From Sungkyunkwania multivorans (GTDB taxonomy: Bacteria > Bacteroidota > Bacteroidia > Flavobacteriales > Flavobacteriaceae), in the NCBI RefSeq assembly GCF_042675645.1, contig NZ_JBHTJH010000005.1, positions 124,001 through 188,000 on the forward strand: a DNA stretch of 64,000 nucleotides. Reading direction: 5' to 3'. Positions 26,301-33,543 of this stretch are shown piece after piece; within the stretch, counting starts at the first letter, position 1, and the number at the start of each line of letters is the position of its first letter. The translations under genes were made by a program, and so were the position numbers. The notes below the pieces were generated by a model that was given only the letters and a program-made list of their open reading frames with translations, ran no database searches and had not been told where the DNA came from.

Positions 26301-29165
26301 TAAGACACTTCCTGGGTCAATACTTTTAGCTTGTTTTTGATATAGACCCGCACAATCATCACGACCAACTGCGGCCACATTATAAGTATAACCGGCATTG
26401 ATGGTAGTATCCCAAATAGGGGTCAAGCTTGAATCGTATAATGCCTTAGGAACGTGTGGAATACCTGCTGTCGCATCTGGGTATAGTCCCATGGTAATTC
26501 CGTACTTCATGGCGAGATAAGACTCGATCATTATTTTATCAGTAGCCGATTTTGTGGAAGAGAAGACAATCACCTCGAGCATATCACCTTGAAAACTCGG
26601 CCCGAAGAACTCACTTCTACCCAACCACCATCTGGTGTCTAAAATGTCTTTGTAAGTGGCCAAATTAACCTCTTGACTAGCTCCTAAAAGGTCTAGATTG
26701 ATACCATCTAGATAAAGGTCCATTCCGTCTCCGGTACTATTGATACTTGTACTAAAGATCACAGGTCGATCGTAACTTAAAGTGTTACTGATGATTCCTT
26801 TTCCATAATTGGTCTCAGCTCCCTGATTATAGGCTACGAGGTCATCTACAAATCGTGCCGAGGTATTACCAATCGATATTCCGGTAACATCCTGCGCTGC
26901 AGGAATCTCCAAGTAGTCATCTCCTAAGAAGACATCCTCTGTTCCCAGCGTACTAGAGATCGGATTTCCTGGGTTGATCACCACGTATATTTCATGATTG
27001 AAGAATCCTTTCTTACCATACATGGCATTGCTTCCGTCAAAATGTACTACAGGGTTAAAGTTAACGTTGTTCGTAGCATTATCATAGAAAGTAGGTCTTT
27101 CTGCTCCGCTCGCGGTTCCATTGGTCCATTGTGTACCAAAGGCTTGGTCTACCCAAGTGTCGATCACCGTGCCATCTGCCACGGACCCAACCATAGAATC
27201 TGCTTTTAACCAAAGTTCTAGGTCATCTCCAACACCACCAGGGCCACAAGCTAGATAGCTACGGGTAACGATGGGATCGCCAACGATACAGAAATTATCG
27301 AATGCGACGCCCACATCGGTGGTACCACCATCAGAATCAAAACGCACTCTAAATCTTACATCGGATTGATTGTCGAAGCCCATAGATTCTAGATCGATCT
27401 CGGCAGCGGTCCATCCGCCAGAGTCTCCTGTCCAGCCATAGGTCGTACCATTATAGGTGTTATACCAGTTAGTTCCTTCTCCCGGATCTGAATATCCGAG
27501 TCGATACCAGTTGGTACCGCCGTCATTTGAGAAATAAATATTAAGGACGTCGTCATTGGCCTCAATATCGATATTATAATCCAATTGGAGTCTCAAATGC
27601 TCGTAACCAGTAAGGTCATACGAAGGACTCTCATATTCTATAAATGTATTGTTTTGATATTGTCCAGAAAAACGATCAGAGTACGCATATCTTCCGGTAG
27701 CACCGGCAGACATGGTACCCTCTGTTCCTTCTGACCAATCTCCATTGGTAGTAGAAGTTGCTGTCCAGCCGCTAGAGCCTGTGAAGTCTTCACAATATAC
27801 AGAAACATCAGTGCCAACGGTCTCTGCGGTGATAACAAAATTATAAGGATTCTCACCCATATCATTATTTTGAATTCGTACCGTAGCCGTGCTCACACCA
27901 ATTCCTGATGAAGTATAGGTCACCTCAAAAGTGGCAGAGCTTGTCGGTGTAACTGTATTCGGTGGCTGCACAGTAACAGAAAAGTCAGGTGCTCCCGAAC
28001 CTGTGATCACAGCCACAGGAACCCCAGTTAGACTTAAATTGGTGTTCCCATAATTGGTAACTGTGAATGTCCTTACTATCGTACCTCCTATTACTGTTCC
28101 AAAATCGGTATGATCCAATAGGGAAGGAGTATTATCACCATCTACGATCTCGACACCATTACCCGAAACGGAGATTTCTCGCGTCGGCGATATTCCAATT
28201 CCTTGTATCGTAAAATTATAGGGGTTCTCGTCATTATCATTGTTCGCAATAGAGACCTCTGCCGTTTGCGGCCCACCTGCAGTAGGGGTAAAGGTCACTT
28301 GAAAGGTAGTGGTATTTCCAACGGCCACAGTCCCAAGCAGCGGTTGTACCGTTACAGCAAAGTCGGCACTACCTGTAAGAGCTACTCTTGGGGCGCCAGT
28401 TAGATTAAGTGCTGCAGATCCTGTTGCGTCGTTCTCAATGGTAAAGGTATGTACCACAGGAACACCTACCAAAGAGCTACCAAAATGAGTGTCATCTGTA
28501 ACACTAGGAGTGGTATCGCCATCGGCGATATCTACGCCATTACCTATGACGTCCATTTCTGGTGAAGGAAGAAACCCTTCTAATCGCACATCATCAATGA
28601 AAAAATAATCAGACGTATTGCTAAATGCAGCTGTCTCAGTAAACTGAAATCTCACCATTATTTGTGTGGCGGCGGCAGGCACATTAAAAACATAGGGGTA
28701 TGGAACATATCCACCACCTTCTGCACCAAAATCGAATGATCGGTCAGCACCTCCGAAATTACCATCCGTAATGGTAACCGTCGTTGGCCAGGTGGCTCCA
28801 TTGTCATAGGATACCGACATATCTAGATCATCTGTACTTTCTACACGATATTGTGCATAGTCTACAGATAAGGTGACCCCGGTATAACCAGCGATATTGA
28901 CATTGTTGAACACAACGTTTGGATTTGTTTGGTCTCCTGGACCTCCTCGTAACGATAATGCATTAGGAGAAGTAGGTTCTGTGTAGAAACTTGTTAGGAA
29001 GATGGTACCAGAGCCTGGATTTTGGGTATAACCCCAAGTATCGACGCCTGTGCCGTCAAACCCTTGATTCTGAATAGTGACCTGCGCTTGGAGGTCAAAA
29101 CTGCTTGCTGTGGCAATGAACAGTAGGGCAACTGCTAGCCTGCCTAGTAGGATAATTTTTTTCAT
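23331..29165 (-). CDS. Giant T9SS-secreted surface protein, paralog 4 (1944 aa)
   Basis: Fourth tandem paralog and the closest in layout to paralog 2. Signal peptide 1-27 (AVALLFIATASS...LQAQ). The N-terminal jelly-roll-like domain (QVTIQNQGFDGTGVDTWG...VRLEGF) extends to about residue 203. Two choice-of-anchor-D-like repeats follow (PEMDVIGNGVDIADGDTTPS and REISVSGNGVEIVDGDNTPS at their starts), then the MAM-like domain (CEDFTGSSGW...DNFCIV), the concanavalin-like LWLKAD region, LamG (MEFDGTNDFAQIGDR...EEIRIWNSA), the shared NYWSSPVG/LVGNPYPSALDANEF module and the T9SS tail at 1869-1944 (YNMMGQRVNTW, GGYILKV, KKFIVN). About 570 bp of AT-rich DNA precedes it. Confidence 0.88.
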   Translation of the reverse strand: MKKIILLGRLAVALLFIATASSFDLQAQVTIQNQGFDGTGVDTWGYTQNPGSGTIFLTSFYTEPTSPNALSLRGGPGDQTNPNVVFNNVNIAGYTGVTLSVDYAQYRVESTDDLDMSVSYDNGATWPTTVTITDGNFGGADRSFDFGAEGGGYVPYPYVFNVPAAATQIMVRFQFTETAAFSNTSDYFFIDDVRLEGFLPSPEMDVIGNGVDIADGDTTPSVTDDTHFGSSLVGVPVVHTFTIENDATGSAALNLTGAPRVALTGSADFAVTVQPLLGTVAVGNTTTFQVTFTPTAGGPQTAEVSIANNDNDENPYNFTIQGIGISPTREISVSGNGVEIVDGDNTPSLLDHTDFGTVIGGTIVRTFTVTNYGNTNLSLTGVPVAVITGSGAPDFSVTVQPPNTVTPTSSATFEVTYTSSGIGVSTATVRIQNNDMGENPYNFVITAETVGTDVSVYCEDFTGSSGWTATSTTNGDWSEGTEGTMSAGATGRYAYSDRFSGQYQNNTFIEYESPSYDLTGYEHLRLQLDYNIDIEANDDVLNIYFSNDGGTNWYRLGYSDPGEGTNWYNTYNGTTYGWTGDSGGWTAAEIDLESMGFDNQSDVRFRVRFDSDGGTTDVGVAFDNFCIVGDPIVTRSYLACGPGGVGDDLELWLKADSMVGSVADGTVIDTWVDQAFGTQWTNGTASGAERPTFYDNATNNVNFNPVVHFDGSNAMYGKKGFFNHEIYVVINPGNPISSTLGTEDVFLGDDYLEIPAAQDVTGISIGNTSARFVDDLVAYNQGAETNYGKGIISNTLSYDRPVIFSTSINSTGDGMDLYLDGINLDLLGASQEVNLATYKDILDTRWWLGRSEFFGPSFQGDMLEVIVFSSTKSATDKIMIESYLAMKYGITMGLYPDATAGIPHVPKALYDSSLTPIWDTTINAGYTYNVAAVGRDDCAGLYQKQAKSIDPGSVLTIGLGDIYATNSANPNTFDDDFDFLVWGTNGGDMNNSGTPINVNLGPTTVTTVTDVPNRVWKITERATGDIGTAKISVATADLASLPALSGNDAYVMILADDSGFTTGVETVFLDTVGPNQEAYYDFDGTKFFTIGVAHETLADRHMEFDGTNDFAQIGDRVDITGAFSISAWIYNDGSNDANGDKTIISKRGAAADGYHFLVTDSNNVVMRFNGTPSNILTSNTSLPDGQWRHVAFTFDGTAGRLYIDGVLDNSRNMSNPTANSNYLSIGARYLDKFTEADYFKGNLEEIRIWNSALTVDQIRYIMNQEIENDGSGNVDGEILPLTVTKNEINSIPWNNLLAYYNMNSFIGTHVNDVSGNGNRGSLVVPDNFTLRDQTAPLPYVSVGTGNGDWDNDSNWANGTIAYVPNEELTINGTPTRIDWNIVSVGHNIAADRDVTVLGLMSTANELSIQNDSGLTVTHYLSLDGIIDLEDESQLVQDTDSDLAVTSAGYIERDQQGTADSYTYNYWSSPVGAINTTANNQSIQLATALMDGTTAAAPVGVNYQAAYNAADGGPTSPITISSYWIYKFVNGPADDINAWIGTGAGGNIAAGEGFTMKGAGTGGVFTDQNYVFTGKPNNGDISVSLSAGNEYLVGNPYPSALDANEFITDNPTTTGSLYFWQHWGGGSHILGDYQGGYAIYNLSGGVAAASHPSVNQSGSGTKTPERYVPVAQGFYVVGAANGTVNFENDQRIFVTEGSGNSIYIRGEASSRTDNRVVEEDTRTKVRLKVTTPGEITRELLLAIDQNTTNGIDWAYDAKLTESQYDDAYWMIEDIAHVIQAIPDSQEDKQLQLGVKAASAGNVTFEIAGIENDDANMGLYIKDKDTDEIYDLRLAAAEINLEAAGEFNDRFELLFSDPFALSVEESLLDKVKANYLSDRKIIRIENGNNSNLNTASIYNMMGQRVNTWNLNAESIQEIPVANLKNGGYILKVETDNEEITKKFIVN

Positions 29166-29734
29166 AAGATTGGGACTAACTCTTAAACTTTTGTTCTAGA
29201 ATTAGTTACTAATATATCGTAATTTCCAAATTATCCGGTCATTTTTATCGAAATTTCATTAAAATATTCGATAAAATGTAAAAAAAACAAGTTAAAAGTG
29301 TTATTCACGCATAATATATAATAGATTAAGTAAATTAATGGAAATACCTAAAATTCAATAATTAGCAACTTTCCCTATCAAATTATTAGCAAAACATCAA
29401 TTTCATTGAATTAATGATAATAGATTGAAGTTAATGTTGTAAGATGTTGATTTTAAGAATAAAAACAAAGATTCTGGTACTATCGTTACACCTTTTTTGA
29501 ATGATTTTTTACCTATTTGAGCTTTAAGAATAGTGTTTTTTTAAAGGTAATTGGGTGAGATTTGATGGTCGATCATATTTGTCTTTTTATGGAGAGGAGG
29601 TGTTCCTCAGCTTGTCGATCGGCCATGCAACAAGCTAGAGAATCATATGGTCGTGAATCTTACTTCAAATAAAAGCTCCATGTATAAGACTGTATTATTG
29701 TTCACCTCGAACCTGCAACTTCGGTGTGCCCCAT
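29166..29734. other. Non-coding, AT-rich region between paralog 4 and tRNA-Met
   Basis: No credible coding sequence is seen. Bases 29166-29580 are very AT-rich and include the GCATA motif. Around 29594-29636 two adjacent inverted repeats occur: GAGGA/TCCTC (29594-29598 with 29604-29608) and AGCTTGT/ACAAGCT (29609-29615 with 29630-29636). These could fold in an RNA, but no promoter-terminator pair defines a small RNA. Confidence 0.5.
29301..29312. promoter_or_regulatory. Inverted repeat TATTC-AC-GCATA upstream of paralog 4
   Basis: The shared motif with one arm mismatch, 136 bp from the start codon, followed by the AT-rich extension ATATATAAT similar to the other three copies. Confidence 0.45.
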
Positions 29735-29763
29735 AAAAAAAGCCCGACACTTTCGTGTTGGGC
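29735..29763 (-). terminator. Terminator of tRNA-Met
   Basis: On the minus strand: stem GCCCGACAC/GTGTTGGGC (one G-T pair; 29742-29750 with 29755-29763), loop TTTC/GAAA, then a seven-T run (complement of 29741-29735). It lies 9 bp after the 3' end of the tRNA. Confidence 0.85.
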
Positions 29764-29772
29764 CTTTACTTG

Positions 29773-29846
29773 TAGCGAGACCGAGATTTGAACTCGGGAC
29801 CTCCGGGTTATGAATCCGACGCTCTAACCAACTGAGCTATCTCGCC
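29773..29846 (-). tRNA. tRNA-Met (anticodon CAT)
   Basis: 74-nt cloverleaf on the minus strand. Acceptor stem GGCGAGA/TCTCGCT (first pair G-T), D-stem GCTC/GAGC, anticodon arm TCGGA-TTCATAA-CCCGG with anticodon CAT, T-stem CCGAG/CTCGG with loop TTCAAAT, discriminator A. CCA is not encoded. The G-T first pair and absence of three G-C pairs in the anticodon stem argue against the initiator. The CAT anticodon could also be an Ile2 (lysidine-modified) tRNA, but the body fits elongator Met. Confidence 0.93.
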
Positions 29847-29868
29847 ATTTTTTTCTTGGTCAAATTTT

Positions 29869-29943
29869 CGGGTTATGAATCCGACGCTCCCCGCCCGAAC
29901 GTACCTTTCGGTACGGGCAGGTAACCAACCGAGCTATCTCGCC
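29869..29943 (-). pseudogene. 5'-half tRNA-Met remnant split by a 32-bp palindrome
   Basis: On the minus strand the first 21 nt of the adjacent tRNA-Met are repeated with one change in the D-loop (CAG to CGG). A 32-bp insert (29921-29890) follows, and then the tRNA sequence resumes exactly at GAGC and continues through the CAT anticodon to CCCG. The variable loop, T-arm and 3' acceptor strand are missing. It cannot make a functional tRNA. It lies 22 bp upstream (in transcription order) of the intact tRNA-Met, so it would be in its 5' leader if co-transcribed. Confidence 0.85.
29890..29921. repeat. 32-bp GAAA-capped palindrome inserted in the tRNA remnant
   Basis: Read on the minus strand it folds as CCTGCCCG/CGGGCGGG (one T-G pair) enclosing TACC-GAAA-GGTA, with a 4-nt asymmetric bulge (CGTT). 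GAAA is a stable GNRA tetraloop. It is much more GC-rich than its surroundings and resembles a REP-like mobile palindrome. No second copy was noticed in this window. Confidence 0.75.
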
Positions 29944-30106
29944 TTCATCGTTTTGCCGACAGTTGTAGAACTGCCAATTTTACTAGGCGGGTGCAAATAT
30001 ATGAACAAATTGATTGAACACAAATAGCTAGTAAAAAAAATAATTTTTTTATTTCTTTCAAACTCAACATTTAATATATATATTGCCAGAAACAAATACT
30101 CTCTCT

Positions 30107-30499
30107 ATGAGCGAAAAGGTTAAATTTGAAATAGAATTCCCTATACAATCTTCTCCGTCATTGCTTTATCAATATATATCAACCCCTTCTGGTTTATCTG
30201 AGTGGTTTGCTGATAATGTAAATTCTAGAGGCGAAAAATTTACATTTATATGGGATGGCAGTGAAGAGATCGCAAAACTCATCACAAAGAAGAGCGGTGA
30301 ACGCATAAAATTTAGATGGGCTACAGACGAAGAAGAGGACAATAATTATTATTTTGAGATGAAGATCGTCGTCGATGAGATCACAAAAGATGTCTCGCTC
30401 ATCGTATCGGACTTCTCGGACGAAGATGAGGTGGAAGAGGCCAAAATGTTATGGGAAAATCAAGTTTCAGACCTTAAGCATGTCATTGGTTCGACCTAG
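30107..30499 (+). CDS. START-like (SRPBCC fold) domain protein
   Basis: A 130-aa cytoplasmic protein of the Bacteroidota START-like/AHSA1-related family, a helix-grip fold that usually binds hydrophobic ligands; role unknown. Seen: MSEKVKFEIEFPIQSSPSLLYQYISTPSGLSEWFADNV, the typical N-terminal strand, helix and SGLSEWFA motif, then FTFIWDGSEE and a C-terminal amphipathic helix. It lacks a signal peptide. A TTG at 30083 would add eight residues (PETNTLSM) but the ATG at 30107 matches the expected family start. The next gene has its own promoter box. Confidence 0.8.
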   Translation: MSEKVKFEIEFPIQSSPSLLYQYISTPSGLSEWFADNVNSRGEKFTFIWDGSEEIAKLITKKSGERIKFRWATDEEEDNNYYFEMKIVVDEITKDVSLIVSDFSDEDEVEEAKMLWENQVSDLKHVIGST

Positions 30500-30521
30500 G
30501 AAAATATTATCTTTAAAAGCT

Positions 30522-30529
30522 TATATTTG
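30522..30529 (+). promoter_or_regulatory. Bacteroidota -7 promoter box (TATATTTG)
   Basis: Perfect TANNTTTG match 33 bp before the ATG of the aminotransferase gene. No TTG at the usual -33 distance was found. Confidence 0.5.
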
Positions 30530-30562
30530 CTCGATATTATTTAAAGATATTCGGGCTTTTTT

Positions 30563-31405
30563 ATGACCAATCACGACGGTATTCTGATAGATGACACCAA
30601 AGGTATTTCTTTTGATAATCGAGGGTTATATTATGGGGATGCCCTGTTTGAGACGATAAAGGTGGTCAACGGGAAGATCATTTTTTGGGAAGACCACTAT
30701 TTTAGACTTATGTCATCCATGCGTATCCTGCGGATGGAGATTCCGATGAGCTTCACCATGGAATTTTTAGAAGCAGAGATTACCAGGGCATTAACCGGCA
30801 ATGACCTGTTAGACCGATCTGCCAGAGTTAGATTAACGGTATTCAGAAAGGCTGGAGGTCTGTATAAGCCAACGACCAATGACATCTCTTTTTTAATTTC
30901 AGTTCAACCTCTCGATGAGCCATTTTATATTCTTTCGGAAAAGCCCTATGAGGTAGACCTGTATAAAGATCATTTCTTGGCGCCAGGCCTTTTATCTAAT
31001 TGTAAGACCAACAATCGTTTGGTCAATGTATTGGGTAGCATATATGCCGAGGAGAATGCGCTGCAGGGTTGTTTGCTTCTGAATACCGACAAACATGTTG
31101 TGGAGGGTTTAAGTGGCAACTTGTTTCTGCGTAAGGGAAAGCTGGTAAAGACACCTCCCTTGTCCGATGGGCCGATAAAAGGGGTTCTTAGGAAGCAAGT
31201 CCTGGACTTGTTAGCGACGGTCGAAGCGTATGATGTTGAAGAGACTTCGATATCGCCTTTTGAGCTTCAAAAAGCAGATGAACTCTTTTTGACGAACGTT
31301 ATCGGAGGTATTTTACCCATCACAAAATACAGAAAGAAGAGCTATGGGCATGAATTAGCGAAGCAGCTTTTACCTAGATTAAACACCAAGGTTAGATTGG
31401 GATAG
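30563..31405 (+). CDS. Class IV aminotransferase (PabC/Dat/IlvE-like)
   Basis: PLP-dependent fold type IV enzyme of 280 aa; family members are 4-amino-4-deoxychorismate lyase, D-amino-acid or branched-chain aminotransferases. Seen: GLYYGDALFETIKV near residue 21, PLP-binding Lys148 in SNCKTNNRL, Glu181 in VVEGLSGNLF with Asn186, and the phosphate-binding GPIKGVLR near residue 210. Class IV members of this length in Bacteroidota are often annotated as aminodeoxychorismate lyase, but no pabAB genes are adjacent, so I leave the substrate open. It converges with the YqgE gene; the two stop codons are 1 bp apart. Confidence 0.85.
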   Translation: MTNHDGILIDDTKGISFDNRGLYYGDALFETIKVVNGKIIFWEDHYFRLMSSMRILRMEIPMSFTMEFLEAEITRALTGNDLLDRSARVRLTVFRKAGGLYKPTTNDISFLISVQPLDEPFYILSEKPYEVDLYKDHFLAPGLLSNCKTNNRLVNVLGSIYAEENALQGCLLLNTDKHVVEGLSGNLFLRKGKLVKTPPLSDGPIKGVLRKQVLDLLATVEAYDVEETSISPFELQKADELFLTNVIGGILPITKYRKKSYGHELAKQLLPRLNTKVRLG

Positions 31406-31406
31406 C

Positions 31407-31967
31407 TTAGTTGAAGCTAGGATTTTCTGGGGCATTTGCCCAAATTACATATTCACCTCCAAACTCGAGCATCTTTTCTTTCCAGAAGGAGCTATACGGT
31501 TTTTCGATAATATTACTTTTGTACGTATTCTCTACGATGACCCAAGAGTTAGAGCCTAATTCATCTTCCAACTGATTGGCCTCCCATCCTGAATAGCCCA
31601 AGAAAAATTTTACGTCATTTTCCTTTGCGACACCTTCGTTGATCAATCGAAGTAAGGTGTCAAAATCTCCACCCCAGTAGATACCATTTGAAATTTCTAT
31701 GCTATTTGGAACAAGGTCGGGAATCCGGTGGATGAAGTAAAGATTATCTTGTTCTACAGGGCCACCGTTATATACACTAAAATTCTCATTGATCTCTGGA
31801 ATAAGCTCATCGATGGTATACTCTAGTGGTTTATTGAGAATGAATCCGATGGATCCCTGTTGGTTGTGATCGGCGAGCAACACGATAGACCTGTTAAAGG
31901 AAACATCACCAATGATTGATGGTTCTGCAACGAGGAGAACGCCTTTTTTGGGTTGAAGTGCTATCAT
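31407..31967 (-). CDS. UPF0301 (YqgE/AlgH) family protein
   Basis: A 186-aa cytoplasmic protein of the YqgE/AlgH family, whose biochemical role is not established. Family signatures seen: KGVLLVAEPSIIGD at the N-terminus, NRSIVLLADHNQQGSIGFILNKPL, VYNGGPVEQDNLYFIHR and FFLGYSGWEANQLEDEL. Length is typical. The start ATG lies 133 bp after the HU stop codon, and the HU terminator lies between the two genes, so this gene should have its own promoter. Confidence 0.88.
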   Translation of the reverse strand: MIALQPKKGVLLVAEPSIIGDVSFNRSIVLLADHNQQGSIGFILNKPLEYTIDELIPEINENFSVYNGGPVEQDNLYFIHRIPDLVPNSIEISNGIYWGGDFDTLLRLINEGVAKENDVKFFLGYSGWEANQLEDELGSNSWVIVENTYKSNIIEKPYSSFWKEKMLEFGGEYVIWANAPENPSFN

Positions 31968-32044
31968 GTAAGTGCCAATTTTCTATTATAAATTTAGAAT
32001 TTTTTCTGAAACTTGCAAATTTTTAGATGAAGTGGGTGTATTAC

Positions 32045-32073
32045 AAAATAAAAGCGCTCCCTTTTGGGAGCGC
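32045..32073 (-). terminator. Terminator of the HU gene
   Basis: Minus-strand stem GCGCTCCC/GGGAGCGC (32073-32066 with 32061-32054), four-base AAAA loop, followed by TTTTATTTTG. It lies 28 bp past the HU stop codon. Confidence 0.88.
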
Positions 32074-32100
32074 CTTTGGTCAATATTTTAACAGGTCTGT

Positions 32101-32373
32101 TTAGTTTACTGCTTTTCCTAGATCCGCTCCAGCTTTGAACTTTACTACGTTCTTTGCAGCGATCTTGATAGTCTTTCCTGTTTGTGGGTTTCTACCTTCT
32201 CTCGCAGCTCTCTTAGAAACTGACCAAGAACCAAAACCTACCAATGAAACTCTTCCGCCTTTTTTCAAGGTTTTTTCTACATTACCTAAGAAAGACTCTA
32301 AAGCTTTTTTTGCTGCTGCTTTTGAAATTCCAGCATCAGCCGCCATTGCATCGATTAATTCTGTTTTGTTCAT
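32101..32373 (-). CDS. HU family DNA-binding protein
   Basis: A 90-aa histone-like nucleoid protein that binds and bends DNA as a dimer. Seen: MNKTELIDAMAADAGISK N-terminal helices, the VSLVGFGSW turn, the GRNPQTGKTIKI signature at the base of the DNA-binding arm and the C-terminal AAKNVVKFKAG strand/helix. Length is exactly that of HU. It is monocistronic, with a good promoter (32428-32457) and a strong terminator, as expected for a highly expressed gene. Confidence 0.95.
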   Translation of the reverse strand: MNKTELIDAMAADAGISKAAAKKALESFLGNVEKTLKKGGRVSLVGFGSWSVSKRAAREGRNPQTGKTIKIAAKNVVKFKAGADLGKAVN

Positions 32374-32427
32374 AATCTTCTTTTTAAAAAATTAAAAATT
32401 GTTGGTTAAACATTGATTTTACCTGTA

Positions 32428-32457
32428 CAAATTTATATGGATAATCGGTTCATGCAA
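32428..32457 (-). promoter_or_regulatory. Promoter of the HU gene
   Basis: Minus strand: TTG (32457-32455), 19-bp spacer, TAAATTTG (32435-32428). This is a near-ideal Bacteroidota sigma-ABfr-type promoter, with an AT-rich leader of about 45 nt before the ATG. Confidence 0.8.
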
Positions 32458-32560
32458 GTAATAGCAAGGGAAATCGGTGATTTTGTTGATAACTTGGAGC
32501 GATTGTTGATAAACCTGACCGTTAATCGATAAAATCCCCCAGCCCAATGTTTGTAAGGGC

Positions 32561-33508
32561 TTAGCGCATGTACGCATTTTCTGAAAAATGATATCCGTTC
32601 AACAACGAAGCACTGTCCATTCTTTTCTTTCCTGGAAGTTGTAGTTCCATCAGTTCTATAAAGCCATCTATAACAGCGACTTTGATCTGATCCTTTGAAA
32701 CGATCACACTGCCAACCTCCTTTTTATGGGCCTCCACAATGGGTCGTACTTTATATATCTTCACGTTCATCTCTCGATCTTCGTTATGTAAAATGGACCA
32801 CGCTGTGGGATATGGGCTCAATCCTCTTACCTTATTATAGATATTCTCCGCACGCTCGTTCCAGTTTATCTTACAGGTGTCCTTATGTATCTTGAACGCA
32901 TCACGAGTTTCCACATCTCTAGGTTGCGGAGTGGTTGTAACATTCCCTTCTTCAATGGCCTTTACCGTTTTTAGGACAAGCTCACTTCCTTCCATCATCA
33001 ATCGATCGTGAAGCGCACCCGCATCATCCTCATGGAAAATGTCAACTTCTTTTTGAAATATCATTTCTCCTGTATCTATCTTTTCATCTATAAAGAAGGT
33101 CGTCACTCCGGTTTTTGTATCCCCATTGATAAGCGCCCAATTGATCGGGGCAGCTCCTCGATAATCGGGCAACAAAGAAGCGTGAAGGTTGAAGGTCCCA
33201 TATTTTGGTAACTTCCATACCACTTCTGGAAGCATTCTAAAGGCCACGACCACTTGTAAATTTGGTCTCAGCGCTCTCAATTCCTCAATGAATGATTTGT
33301 CTTTTAAATTTGTGGGTTGTAATACCTTTAAGCCATGCGCCAGTGCAAATTCCTTTACCGCAGACTGCCTTAGTTTCTTGCCCCTTCCAGCGGGTTTATC
33401 TGGGGCCGTGATCACTCCGACGATATTATAGTTGGCCTCTATCAGCGTCTCAAGTGTAGCCACAGCAAAGTGCGGTGTGCCCATAAATACAATTCTTAAC
33501 TCTCTCAT
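32561..33508 (-). CDS. fmt: Methionyl-tRNA formyltransferase
   Basis: Transfers a formyl group from 10-formyl-tetrahydrofolate to Met-tRNA-fMet for translation initiation. The 315 aa have the N-terminal Rossmann-type catalytic domain with Asn107, His109 (FNLHASLLPDYRGAAPINWA) and Asp145 (DEKIDTGEM), matching the catalytic N-H-D triad, and a C-terminal OB-like tRNA-binding domain from about residue 208. Length is normal. It lies 35 bp downstream of recQ on the same strand and may be read with it. No def gene lies next to it. Confidence 0.96.
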   Translation of the reverse strand: MRELRIVFMGTPHFAVATLETLIEANYNIVGVITAPDKPAGRGKKLRQSAVKEFALAHGLKVLQPTNLKDKSFIEELRALRPNLQVVVAFRMLPEVVWKLPKYGTFNLHASLLPDYRGAAPINWALINGDTKTGVTTFFIDEKIDTGEMIFQKEVDIFHEDDAGALHDRLMMEGSELVLKTVKAIEEGNVTTTPQPRDVETRDAFKIHKDTCKINWNERAENIYNKVRGLSPYPTAWSILHNEDREMNVKIYKVRPIVEAHKKEVGSVIVSKDQIKVAVIDGFIELMELQLPGKKRMDSASLLNGYHFSENAYMR

Positions 33509-33543
33509 ATTATTTTGTCATTGTAACAAACGCTAGCAATGAT

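Noticed and set aside
5872..29165. Possible CRISPR or VNTR array suggested by repeated motifs in the giant genes
   Set aside because: The repetition is paralogous coding sequence and Ig-like domains hundreds of bases apart, without short regular repeat-spacer structure.
29703..29725. tRNA T-arm-like sequence (CTCGAACCTGCAACTTCGG) before the tRNA-Met terminator
   Set aside because: It is only partly similar to a T-arm region, lacks any acceptor or anticodon part, and could be chance. Too weak to call a second tRNA remnant.
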